Part shown: one piece after another, positions 7,497 to 15,305 of the stretch
Layout: each line of letters starts with the position of its first letter
How positions within the stretch are numbered: the first letter of the stretch is position 1
From: a bacterium BMS3Bbin14
Lineage (GTDB): Bacteria > Desulfobacterota > Desulfobulbia > Desulfobulbales > Desulfobulbaceae
Assembly: GCA_002897615.1 (NCBI GenBank)
Contig: BDTX01000021.1
Span: 186,001 to 250,000 of the forward strand
Direction of reading: 5' to 3'
DNA length: 64,000 nucleotides
Program-made: the position numbers and the translations under genes
The notes under the pieces: generated by a model
Told to the model about the DNA's origin: nothing
What the model saw: the letters and a program-made list of their open reading frames with translations, nothing else
Databases searched by the model: none

Positions 7497-10038
7497 AAAA
7501 CGCTCCCTGGTGGGCCATCAGTTCGTCATAGGTCCCCTGCTCGACCAGGGAACCGGCCTTGAGGACAAAGATCCGGTCATAGGAGGGGGCCAGGTCAAGG
7601 CGGTGAATGACGGCAATAATCGTCTTGTTGCCCCGGTACCTGGTCTCCAGGAGTTTTTGAATCCGGGCCTGGGAGGTGTTGTCCAGGCTGGACGTGGCCT
7701 CGTCCATGATCAGGATCGGCGTGTCCTTGAGCAGGGCGCGGGCAATGGCCACCTTTTGTTTCTGCCCGCCCGAGAGCCGGTCCCCTTTGCTGCCCACCTC
7801 GAAATCGAGACCAATGTCCAGGATTTCGTCCAGGAGCCCCTCCCGGGCAAAGGCCTGCCTGGTCACCTCGTACAGACCTTCCGCGTCGCGGGTATCCCTG
7901 ATCGTTGCGCCGAAGAGGATGTTGTCGCGCAGGCTGTGCTTGTACAGGTATTCCGACGGGCAGTAGGCAATGAAGTTGCCGCCTTCCCCGGAGTCCCCGG
8001 CGCGCCGCGGCAAGGCGTTCGGATCGTTTTGTCCCCGGGGGGGCTCAGCTGCCCGGCAGTATGTCTTCAGGTCAATGCCCACGATCTGTTCGAGAAAGTG
8101 GTGCCGGGCCTGGAGGATTTTTTCAGCCAGGCCGGGCGGCATGGTTACGATGGTATGGTGTCCGGGAATAAAGCGCAGGGCGAGCAGGAGAAGGGCATCC
8201 TTTTCTTCCTTTTTTTGCGGCTGCCGGCCATCCAGGTCGGCAACCAGCTTTTTGTAGCGGTCGAATTCGTCCGCCTCCATGGGGCTGCCGCGGAAAAAGA
8301 ATTCATCGTCACCGATCTTTTTGAGCAGCTCCACGGTGGTTTCGGCCAGAGTCCGGCCCAGGCGCAGCAGTTCCGGCTCCAGCCCGCTCCGGCCGAGGAA
8401 ATCTCTGAAAACCGGGTTGTCCGGCAGCGCCTCGATGTCATACTCGCCGCCGGGACTCTCGCCGAAGATGATATTATCGCGCAGGGATGAATAAGCAAGA
8501 AAGGTGTCGGCATCATAGAATTCAACCACGCCGGCAAAGTGTTCTCCCAGTTCGTCCCGGATGATCCGGCGCATATGTAAAAAATTCTGTTTGAGCGGCA
8601 GAACGCGGTCCCTGGGGATGATGCTGTTAAAGCCGAAGCGCAGGAGGTCTTCTTCCAGGCCGACATCACGGATCACCTGGAAAAGCTGCTCCCGGCCCGG
8701 CAGTTCGCGGCCGTCTCCACTCCGGTCGGCCCGGACCGCATACAAAAGGTTGTCGCGGAGGCTGCCGCTGAAGATGAACGGCTGCTGGGCAATCATGCTG
8801 ATATTGCGGCTGATATCGGCCTTGCAGAGCGTAGCGGCCTCCTTGCCGTCCAGGAGGAGCGAACCCTGGTCGGCATCGTAGAGCTGGGCAATGAGCAGGA
8901 GGAGTGTGGTCTTGCCGGCCCCGGAAAAACCGACCAGCGCCACCTGCTCGTTCGGGCGGATCTGCATGGTGATCCGGTCCAGGATCTTGACGCCGCCGTC
9001 CACGGTGCAGGAGACCTCTTTCAGCTCAATGCGGCCCTGCAGCCGGTAGGGTTCCCGGCCGTCCGGCAGCAGCGGATGCCGCGGCTGCAGGTCGAAGGTG
9101 CTCATGATCTGCCGGTAGAGGACCTGCGCGTTCTGCAGGGCCTGGTAATATTCCATCATCTCCTTCCAGGGGTCGTACACCTTTTCATAGGCGGAGAGAA
9201 AGGCCACCAGGGCGCCCAGGGTGAACTGGCCGTTGATGGTCAGGTAGCCGCCCACCAGGAAGAGGATAAAGGGGCCGAACGACTGGAACATGTTGTTGGC
9301 AAACTTGATGCCGTACTTGACGATGAAGAGCCGCTTGAGAATGTTGTACAGGGTCTCGATAAAGGCGGCCATGCGCTTTTCTTCCAGTTGATAACTGGCA
9401 TTGGCATGAATTTCCTGAAGGCCGGAGACGCTCTCGTTGACTACGTTGCTCATGGCTCTGGTTGTTTTGATTCGTTTTTTGTTGAGCCGGTTATAGCGTT
9501 TCTGCAGCAGGGGGATAACGATCATCTCCAGGGGGTAGATGACGATGCTGAGGAGCGCCAGCAGCGGACTCAGGCTGAACATGAAACCGAGAAAGACCAG
9601 GAAGGTCAGGACGCTGGTCACCGGGATGGCCAGCGCGCCGCCGAGGAAGAAACCGATGCCGTTCAGTTCGGCGGTCATGGCCGAGATGACTGTTCCCGGC
9701 GGCACCGTGCGGTAAAACTGCAGGGGGAGCTGGAGGAGGTGACGATAGAGTTCGCTGCGCATCTCAACCAGGATTTTCTGGCCGATAACGGTCTGCATGA
9801 CGTTGATGGCGTATTTTGAGACAGCGGCCAGGACCACGGCACCCATGTAGAGGCCGCAGTAGATGAAGAGGAGCTGTTCATCCTTGAGGTGGATGGCCTC
9901 GTTGATGATTCGTTTCTGCATCTCCAGGGGGAAGACCCGGAAGAAGAGGCTGGCCAGGATAACAAGCAGCAGCAGGCCCTGCAGCGGTCGCTGCCGCCGG
10001 AGAATCCAGTAAAACAGGGGGCGCTGGGTTATACGCAC
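7474..10038 (-). CDS. ABC exporter (fused membrane and ATPase domains) with expanded, internally repeated ATPase domain
   Basis: An 854-residue half-transporter, far above the usual ~580-600. Residues 1-310 are a type I exporter membrane domain. The ATPase domain has Walker A GFSGAGKTT (370-378), Q-loop region AQQPFIFSGSLRDNLLYA (417-434), signature LSGGQKQ (755-761), Walker B ILIMDEATSSLD (775-786) and H-loop His812. Between Q-loop and signature, where ~70 residues are normal, there are ~320. This insert repeats the Q-loop-to-helical segment twice more (AYSSLRDNIIFG at 515-526, LYKHSLRDNILFG at 698-710). Each copy is followed by a GL-x-x-E/D-L/I-L helix. Only the last copy leads into LSGGQ. 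It overlaps the cNMP-binding gene. The substrate is unknown. Confidence 0.85.
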   Translation of the reverse strand: MRITQRPLFYWILRRQRPLQGLLLLVILASLFFRVFPLEMQKRIINEAIHLKDEQLLFIYCGLYMGAVVLAAVSKYAINVMQTVIGQKILVEMRSELYRHLLQLPLQFYRTVPPGTVISAMTAELNGIGFFLGGALAIPVTSVLTFLVFLGFMFSLSPLLALLSIVIYPLEMIVIPLLQKRYNRLNKKRIKTTRAMSNVVNESVSGLQEIHANASYQLEEKRMAAFIETLYNILKRLFIVKYGIKFANNMFQSFGPFILFLVGGYLTINGQFTLGALVAFLSAYEKVYDPWKEMMEYYQALQNAQVLYRQIMSTFDLQPRHPLLPDGREPYRLQGRIELKEVSCTVDGGVKILDRITMQIRPNEQVALVGFSGAGKTTLLLLIAQLYDADQGSLLLDGKEAATLCKADISRNISMIAQQPFIFSGSLRDNLLYAVRADRSGDGRELPGREQLFQVIRDVGLEEDLLRFGFNSIIPRDRVLPLKQNFLHMRRIIRDELGEHFAGVVEFYDADTFLAYSSLRDNIIFGESPGGEYDIEALPDNPVFRDFLGRSGLEPELLRLGRTLAETTVELLKKIGDDEFFFRGSPMEADEFDRYKKLVADLDGRQPQKKEEKDALLLLALRFIPGHHTIVTMPPGLAEKILQARHHFLEQIVGIDLKTYCRAAEPPRGQNDPNALPRRAGDSGEGGNFIAYCPSEYLYKHSLRDNILFGATIRDTRDAEGLYEVTRQAFAREGLLDEILDIGLDFEVGSKGDRLSGGQKQKVAIARALLKDTPILIMDEATSSLDNTSQARIQKLLETRYRGNKTIIAVIHRLDLAPSYDRIFVLKAGSLVEQGTYDELMAHQGAFYELARKH

Positions 10039-10055
10039 GGAGTTCTCCCGTCAGG

Positions 10056-10163
10056 GTAAGGTGCCACCGGTACCCCATCTTCACGCGGTCGCTCCCGCCG
10101 GCATAGAGGGACTATAGCGAACGGAAGCGACTGCGTAAATCTGTGGCGCCTATGGCACCTTAC
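10056..10163. repeat. Family 2 GTAA-hairpin element C
   Basis: A 108-nt hairpin with exact 11-bp terminal arms GTAAGGTGCCA / TGGCACCTTAC. An inner stem pairs ACGCGGTCGCTCCCGCC with CGGAAGCGACTGCGT around a loop with CATAGAGGGACTATAG. The left arm carries the family core ACCCCATCTT and the right arm AAATCTGTGG. It lies 17 bp upstream of the ABC transporter start, between that gene and the divergent ispH gene. About 30 bp beyond the right end resemble the flank of element E. Confidence 0.8.
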
Positions 10164-10297
10164 AGGTTAGATGCAGGTAATAGCGCAGAGTACCACCATA
10201 CTCTTTTTTCCTTATACCTGAGAATGTTCATTTGCACAATGACGGCGCCGTCCCCGGCCCCCTCACGACCCGGTTCGGTGCAGGGCGTCTTTCGTCA

Positions 10298-10326
10298 TTG
10301 ACTTTTGAGTCATTTGGTTCTATGGA
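10298..10326 (+). promoter_or_regulatory. Predicted sigma70-type promoter of ispH
   Basis: TTGACT (10298-10303), a 17-base spacer and TATGGA (10321-10326), located 73 bases before the ispH start codon. It is the best match in this 360-bp gap, which otherwise holds hairpin element C. Confidence 0.4.
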
Positions 10327-10398
10327 CGAGGCAGTAGACCTTTACAATAAGCAACAACGGAAGCATCGGCGGAACCGCCTTGATCCAGGTGTATTTTT

Positions 10399-11322
10399 AT
10401 GAATGTTATTCTTGCCAAGCCGCGCGGATTCTGTGCCGGGGTTAAGCGGGCGATCACCATTGTCCGGCAGGCCCTGGATCGATACGGACCGCCGGTCTAT
10501 GTGCTGCACGAGATCGTGCACAACACCCGCGTTATTGGCGATCTGGCGAAAAAAGGTGCGATTTTTGTTGAAGAACTGGAAACGATACCCGAGGGTTCGG
10601 TTGTTATCTTCAGCGCCCACGGGGTTTCCCGGGTCGTTGAGGAGCGGGCCGGAGAACTGGGGCTGCGCACCATAGACGCGACCTGTCCACTGGTGTCCAA
10701 GGTGCATCGGCGGGCCGTCCGCCTGAATAAAATGGGTTGCGATGTCCTGGTCATCGGTCATAAGGGCCATCCGGAGGTCGAGGGGACCTGCGGCCGGGCT
10801 ACCGGTGCGGTCCACGTTGTTTCCAGCATTGAGGAAGTTGCCGGGGTGCAGGTCAACGATTCCGCGAGGGTGGGGTATGTTACCCAGACGACCCTCAGCC
10901 TTGACGATACCGGGGCCTTGCTTGCCGCGATCAAGCAGCGGTTTCCGGCCATCAGTGAACCGGAACGGACCGATATCTGCTATGCGACGACCAACCGGCA
11001 GAATGCCATACGGGAATTGTCCGGCATGGTGGAACTTTTGCTGGTGGTCGGGTCGGAAAACAGCTCAAACTCCAACCGGTTACGAGAGGTTGCGGAGCAT
11101 CGGGGCATTGTCGCTTATCTGATCGACCAGGCAGACGAGATCAAGCCGGACTGGCTGGCAGGGGTGCGGAATATCGGTCTGACCGCCGGGGCATCGGCCC
11201 CGGAAAACCTGGTCACAGAAGTGGTTGACTGGCTGCGAAATCATGGCGCAACGACGGTCCGGGAGATGGCCGGTGAGGATGAAAACGTTATCTTCGCGGT
11301 GGCCGACATGCCTTCTACCTGA
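10399..11322 (+). CDS. ispH: 4-hydroxy-3-methylbut-2-enyl diphosphate reductase
   Basis: IspH (LytB) performs the last step of the MEP isoprenoid pathway, reducing HMBPP to IPP and DMAPP with a [4Fe-4S] cluster. At 307 residues it is of normal length. The three cluster cysteines are visible in KPRGFCAGVKRAI (Cys12), DATCPLVSKVH (~95) and DICYATTNRQ (~193). Substrate-binding histidines appear in LHEIVHN, SAHGVS and GHKGHPEV, and SENSSNSNRL and ASAPENLV are also present. The ATG at 10399 follows AGGTG at suitable spacing. tRNA-Pro lies on the opposite strand just downstream. Confidence 0.97.
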   Translation: MNVILAKPRGFCAGVKRAITIVRQALDRYGPPVYVLHEIVHNTRVIGDLAKKGAIFVEELETIPEGSVVIFSAHGVSRVVEERAGELGLRTIDATCPLVSKVHRRAVRLNKMGCDVLVIGHKGHPEVEGTCGRATGAVHVVSSIEEVAGVQVNDSARVGYVTQTTLSLDDTGALLAAIKQRFPAISEPERTDICYATTNRQNAIRELSGMVELLLVVGSENSSNSNRLREVAEHRGIVAYLIDQADEIKPDWLAGVRNIGLTAGASAPENLVTEVVDWLRNHGATTVREMAGEDENVIFAVADMPST

Positions 11323-11340
11323 AAACGGCGCTGGCAAAAT

Positions 11341-11418
<78 letters not shown>

Positions 11419-11588
11419 ACGGCGTGTTTGTGGGTAGGGTTGAAAAGTGGGTATCTGATACCGGTTTTTGCCGGTGAGCGCAACTCCTTTTTTAATTTTC
11501 ACTTGACTGGTATTCCCAGCTGTGCTAATAAATTCCGCTTTGGAACAGTGTTGTCCGCGTAGCGTTTGCCGCGGCAAAAAAAATAATA

Positions 11589-11807
11589 CCTGAATCCGTG
11601 ACGGCTTGAGGTAATATTCCAGGCAATGCGTGGAATTTATTGCATTATTGACGAATAAATGCATTTTATGGTTCGCACTGCGCCGCCCTGCGGGGCGCCC
11701 GATAACGGCGCATCTGCTGCGTTGGCAACTCGTTGATATCACACCAGGATAATCAACTTAGTTGCCGTCTTGCATCTGCACCGTTCTCGAACGCTCACGG
11801 ATTCAGG
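11589..11807 (-). mobile_element. Family 1 MITE-like element, copy 2 (long form)
   Basis: A 219-bp copy bounded by CCTGAATCCGTGACGG and CGCTCACGGATTCAGG. It is flanked by the perfect 5-bp duplication TAATA (11584-11588 and 11808-11812). The long form has an extra ~95-bp segment with its own inverted repeat (GCATCTGCTGCGTTGGCAAC against GTTGCCGTCTTGCATCTGC). It lies between tRNA-Pro and tRNA-Asn and fills most of that 416-bp gap. It encodes no protein beyond a short conserved frame. Confidence 0.9.
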
Positions 11808-11834
11808 TAATAATTACGAACAAACGAGTTACGT

Positions 11835-11910
11835 TCCTCGGTAGCTCAGTTGGTAGAGCAGGTGGCTGTTAACCACCCTGTCGGCGGTTCGAGTCCGTCC
11901 CGAGGAGCCA
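11835..11910 (+). tRNA. tRNA-Asn (anticodon GTT)
   Basis: A 76-nt tRNA with acceptor arm TCCTCGG/CCGAGGA, discriminator G and encoded CCA. The anticodon stem GGTGG/CCACC encloses CTGTTAA, giving GTT. The T arm is GGCGGTTCGAGTCCGTC. It starts 27 bp after MITE copy 2. Confidence 0.97.
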
Positions 11911-11919
11911 GGTATGATG

Positions 11920-11956
11920 AAGGCCGTTTCCGTACCGGAAGCGGCCTTTTTTATTT
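11920..11956 (+). terminator. Rho-independent terminator after tRNA-Asn
   Basis: The hairpin AAGGCCGTTTCC-GTAC-CGGAAGCGGCCTT is followed by TTTTTATTTT, nine bases after the tRNA CCA end. Confidence 0.8.
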
Positions 11957-12089
11957 TGCCGAATGGATTATTTTGGTAGCCCTATTGCACAAATTCTCTT
12001 CCATGTAATGAGCAAAAGCTGTATCTTTATTTATTGTATACGGAGGTGTGGTGTTAGTGTGATCCTATAGAAATACTATTGGGAACGTT

Positions 12090-13265
12090 ATGTTAAAGGG
12101 TAATTTTCACCATCGAGTTGAGCGGTTCCTGGCCTGTGCCGATATTGCCGTCAACGGCGACCGTCCCTGGGACCTGCAGGTTCATAACGAAAAATTTTTT
12201 TGGCGGGTGCTGACCCAAGGCTCGATGGGGCTGGGCGAGTCATATATGGATGGCTGGTGGGATTGCCGCCGCCTGGACGATTTTTTTTATCGGGTTCTCG
12301 GTGCAGGTTTAGACTGCCAGGTCAGGGCCTTGGCCGAGTTTTCGCATATTCTGAAGGCGAAGCTGTTTAATCTCCAGAAGGAAAGCCGAGCCTTTGAGGT
12401 CGGCCGGCGGCATTATGATAAGGGGAATGACCTGTATCGGGCAATGCTTGATCGACGCATGATCTATAGCTGCGGCTACTGGAAGAATGCCGCGACTCTG
12501 GACGAGGCGCAGGAAGCCAAGCTGGACATGGTCTGCCGCAAGCTGCACCTGCGGCCGGGATTGCGGGTGCTGGATATCGGCTGTGGCTGGGGCGGCATGG
12601 CAAAATTTGCCGCCGAGCGCTACCAGGTAGAGGTGGTAGGCATTACCGTTTCCAAGGAGCAGGTCCGGCTGGCGACAGAGTTATGCCGGGGGCTGCCGGT
12701 CGAGTTTCGTCTGCAGGACTATCGACAGCTGAACGAACCTTTTGATCGTATTCTTTCTCTGGGTATGTTCGAACACGTCGGCAAAAAAAATTATCGGACG
12801 TTCATGACGACGGTCCGCCGTTGCCTGGATGATAACGGCCTGTTTCTGCTGCATACCATCGGCGGCAATCTTTCCCAGGTCGATATTGATCCCTGGATCG
12901 AACATTACATCTTTCCCAATGCCATGCTTCCCTCGGCCGAGCAGATCTGCCAGGGGTTCGATGGCATCTTCGTGCTTGAAGACTGGCATAATTTCGGTGC
13001 CGACTACGATACAACCCTCCTGCGCTGGTTTGAGAATTTTGATGCACATTGGCCGTCACTGCAAGACAGCTACGATGAGCGCTTTTACCGGATGTGGAAA
13101 TATTACCTGCTCTCCTGCGCCGGTTCCTTCCGGGCTCGGAAAAATCAGGTCTGGCAGGTCCTGCTCTCGCCAAAAGGCATACCGGGCGGCTATGAGTCGC
13201 CGTGGCGGGATCCCGGCCGGGGAGGAAAAGTCTGCTGTGCCGCTTTGGGCCAGCCCCTGACGTGA
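12090..13265 (+). CDS. cfa: Cyclopropane-fatty-acyl-phospholipid synthase
   Basis: This SAM-dependent enzyme adds a methylene across the double bond of unsaturated acyl chains in membrane phospholipids. At 391 residues it is of normal length. Family features include an N-terminal lipid-binding region with GLGESYMDGWWDC, HYDKGNDLYRAML (~108-120) and IYSCGYWKNAATLDEAQ. The SAM site is VLDIGCGWGGMA (160-171), followed by GITVSKEQ, SLGMFEHVGKKNY and LHTIGG. The ATG at 12090 opens the frame. It stands alone after tRNA-Asn. Confidence 0.96.
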   Translation: MLKGNFHHRVERFLACADIAVNGDRPWDLQVHNEKFFWRVLTQGSMGLGESYMDGWWDCRRLDDFFYRVLGAGLDCQVRALAEFSHILKAKLFNLQKESRAFEVGRRHYDKGNDLYRAMLDRRMIYSCGYWKNAATLDEAQEAKLDMVCRKLHLRPGLRVLDIGCGWGGMAKFAAERYQVEVVGITVSKEQVRLATELCRGLPVEFRLQDYRQLNEPFDRILSLGMFEHVGKKNYRTFMTTVRRCLDDNGLFLLHTIGGNLSQVDIDPWIEHYIFPNAMLPSAEQICQGFDGIFVLEDWHNFGADYDTTLLRWFENFDAHWPSLQDSYDERFYRMWKYYLLSCAGSFRARKNQVWQVLLSPKGIPGGYESPWRDPGRGGKVCCAALGQPLT

Positions 13266-13367
13266 TTCCGGTCGGCAAGAGACCTGCGGCCGGCGATTGA
13301 TGGTTATCGGTCACCCCGGCTTTTCAGTTGATTGCAGGTGTGGGGGCATCCTATCTGCCCGCAGTTC

Positions 13368-13465
13368 GTAAGTGATCAGGGGCACCACATCTTTGCACGA
13401 TCGCGATCGCCCGCATAGAGGGGCTATCGCGCTGGCACAAATATGCGGCCCCCCTGACCACTTAC
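13368..13465. repeat. Family 2 GTAA-hairpin element D
   Basis: A 98-nt hairpin from GTAAGTGATCAGGGG to CCCCTGACCACTTAC, with one mismatch in the terminal 15 bp. The left arm carries CACCACATCTTTGC, the right arm GCACAAATATGCGG, and the loop CATAGAGGGGCTAT. The TTA at 13462-13464 is the stop codon of the adjacent minus-strand gene. Confidence 0.75.
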
Positions 13466-13968
13466 AGCGATTTATATATCCTGTGATGAGGTACCGCAGT
13501 TCCTTGGTCCAGTTCCTGCCAGCTAATTTTTTTCAAGAGATGCAAAACGGCCTGGTAGATGCGGGGTTCGCCGCTGGCCCTCGGGCCGGCGACATTGAGC
13601 GTGGCGATACGATTCCGGCGTAGCCAGGCCATGATCGAGGCCACGGCCTGATTGTCTGTCGTCTCTTCAAGGTTGATGTGCAGACAGGGGCGGTCATGGC
13701 GCCGGGCCAGGCTTTCGGTCAGGGCTGACCCTCCTCTGAGCGGGCCAAAGGAGACAATCAACGTGCCGTCGCTGGCCAGGATGTTTTTTTCCGTGCGCGG
13801 CCGGTATTCGGAACTGTCAAGTTCTTCAAGGGGGTAGCTGCGGGGCAGCGGGCCGTTTTCGGTTTTCCTGCCCCGGGGCAGCCAGCCGCCGTGCGGTAGT
13901 TCCAGTTCTCGGGCCGCGTCAAGAGCGGCCCGGTCCGCGCCTGTCTGGCCGCCGGAGATAATTTTCAT
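13462..13968 (-). CDS. SLOG-superfamily putative molybdenum carrier protein
   Basis: A 168-residue Rossmann-like protein opening MKIISGGQTGADRAALDAA, the signature of the putative molybdenum-cofactor carrier / YpsA-like SLOG family (PF12694). It contains GGWLPRGRKTENGPLP, TLIVSFGPLRGGSALTESLA and a C-terminal LNVAGPRASGEP loop, consistent with nucleotide-like ligand binding. The function is unproven, and the name comes from a homologue. The ATG at 13968 is preferred to longer frames because the family starts there. Its stop codon is supplied by the terminus of hairpin element D. No molybdenum-pathway genes are nearby. Confidence 0.75.
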   Translation of the reverse strand: MKIISGGQTGADRAALDAARELELPHGGWLPRGRKTENGPLPRSYPLEELDSSEYRPRTEKNILASDGTLIVSFGPLRGGSALTESLARRHDRPCLHINLEETTDNQAVASIMAWLRRNRIATLNVAGPRASGEPRIYQAVLHLLKKISWQELDQGTAVPHHRIYKSL

Positions 13969-14058
13969 CAAGCTGTCCCGGCGGCGGTGATTCGTTTTTT
14001 GTCTGCGGTACGGATGGGGCGCCAATTCGACGGGCCTGTTTTTGACCGGCTCCGGCTC

Positions 14059-14946
14059 CTAAGGTGCGGTTGCATGCAGATTCTTTGCCATTTTTCCGGC
14101 CATGGTCTTCATGTTGGCAATATAGTCTCGCGCCAGGGGGTCCAGGGCGACCACGGTGCCGCCGATGGCCTTGGCTATGGTCTTGGCGGCCTTGGCGGAA
14201 AATTGCGGCTGCACAAAGATGACTTTGACCCGGTCGCGCCTGGCCTGCTCGATGAGCCTGGCCAAACGTTTGCCGCCGGGTCTTTTGCCATGCTCGATAA
14301 CGGCCTTCTGGACCAGGTTGTAGGCCCGGCAGAAATAGCCGTATGCCGGGTGAAAGACATAGACAGTCCGGCCCGCCAGGGGACGAAGAATAGTGAGCAG
14401 GCGGCTGTTCAGCGTCTCGAGGTCGCGGGCGAATTGTTGATAATTGGTCCGGTACAGCTTCGCCCCCTCGGGGTCGAAACGGATCAGGGTCTCCATGATG
14501 AGCCGGGCCTGTTTTTTGACCAGCAGCGGATCGAGCCAGGTATGGGGATCGAGTTCACCGGATTGCGCGCCTGCAAGTTCCAGAAGATCAAGGCCCGCCC
14601 GCAGATCAATAATGGTCAGATTCGGCATGGAGCGAATCAGCTTGGGAATGAGACCGTTTTCAAATGGAACGCCGATGCGGAAATAAATGCGGGTCCGGGC
14701 GAGCCGGGCCATCTGCTGCGGAGTCGGTTCATAGGTTTCCGGGCTTTGGCCGGGCCGGACCAGGGCCTCTACCCGGACCCGGTCACCGCCGATTCGTTTG
14801 ACAAAGTACTCTTCCGGCAGAATGGAAACAAAGACGGAAAGTTGCCGCTGCCCGGCCAAAGCCCCGGCCGGCAGGCCGCAGACCAGGCAGAAAGCGAGAA
14901 ATCCCAGAAAACAGGCGAAAAAATTGTGTCTCATCAAGGCGACCAT
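14059..14946 (-). CDS. ZnuA-like metal ABC transporter substrate-binding protein (orphan)
   Basis: A periplasmic cluster 9 (SBP_bac_9) solute-binding protein of about 295 residues, with a signal peptide ending near AGALAGQRQ. Family marks include ILPEEYFVKRIGGDRV, LDPHTWLDPLLVKKQ (metal His), VFHPAYGYFCRAY (metal His) and VVALDPLARDY (metal Asp). The first metal site, normally His in SPHTYEPTP, reads SPETYEPTP, so Glu replaces His. No permease or ATPase gene is adjacent. The start is taken at ATG 14946 (14934 is an alternative). MITE copy 3 ends ten bases upstream, so the AGG of its terminal repeat may act as ribosome-binding site. Confidence 0.8.
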   Translation of the reverse strand: MVALMRHNFFACFLGFLAFCLVCGLPAGALAGQRQLSVFVSILPEEYFVKRIGGDRVRVEALVRPGQSPETYEPTPQQMARLARTRIYFRIGVPFENGLIPKLIRSMPNLTIIDLRAGLDLLELAGAQSGELDPHTWLDPLLVKKQARLIMETLIRFDPEGAKLYRTNYQQFARDLETLNSRLLTILRPLAGRTVYVFHPAYGYFCRAYNLVQKAVIEHGKRPGGKRLARLIEQARRDRVKVIFVQPQFSAKAAKTIAKAIGGTVVALDPLARDYIANMKTMAGKMAKNLHATAP

Positions 14947-14955
14947 TGTCAATAT

Positions 14956-15177
14956 CCTGAATTCGTGACGGCTTGAGGTAATATTCCAGGCAATATATGG
15001 AATTTATTGTATTATCGCTGAGTAAAATCATTTCCTGGTCTTCACCGCGCCGTCCTCAGGGACGCCTGCTGACGGTGCATCTGCTGCGTTGGCAACTCGT
15101 TGATATTACTCAGGATAACAAGTAACATCGTTGCCGCCTTGCATCTGCGCCGTTCTCGAACGTTCACGGATACAAGG
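14956..15177 (-). mobile_element. Family 1 MITE-like element, copy 3 (long form)
   Basis: A 222-bp long-form copy running from CCTGAATTCGTGACGG to GTTCACGGATACAAGG, flanked by the perfect 5-bp duplication AATAT (14951-14955 and 15178-15182). It has the same internal inverted repeat as copy 2 (GCATCTGCTGCGTTGGCAAC). It lies directly upstream of the znuA-like gene. Confidence 0.9.
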
Positions 15178-15202
15178 AATATTATACAGCAGATTGGGAA
15201 AT

Positions 15203-15237
15203 AAAAAAGGGATTACTGCTTTCCATCGTAGTCCCTT
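15203..15237 (-). terminator. Possible terminator for minus-strand transcription
   Basis: AAGGGATTAC (15207-15216) pairs with GTAGTCCCTT (15228-15237). Read on the minus strand, the hairpin ends in a run of six T. It may block transcription from the 16.5-18.1 kb minus-strand gene, or be a chance hairpin. Confidence 0.3.
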
Positions 15238-15305
15238 GATCTCGGACCAAAAAGACCGTTTATGAATGGGCACTAACCGATAGATCCTCCGGGTACGGGT
15301 TAATT

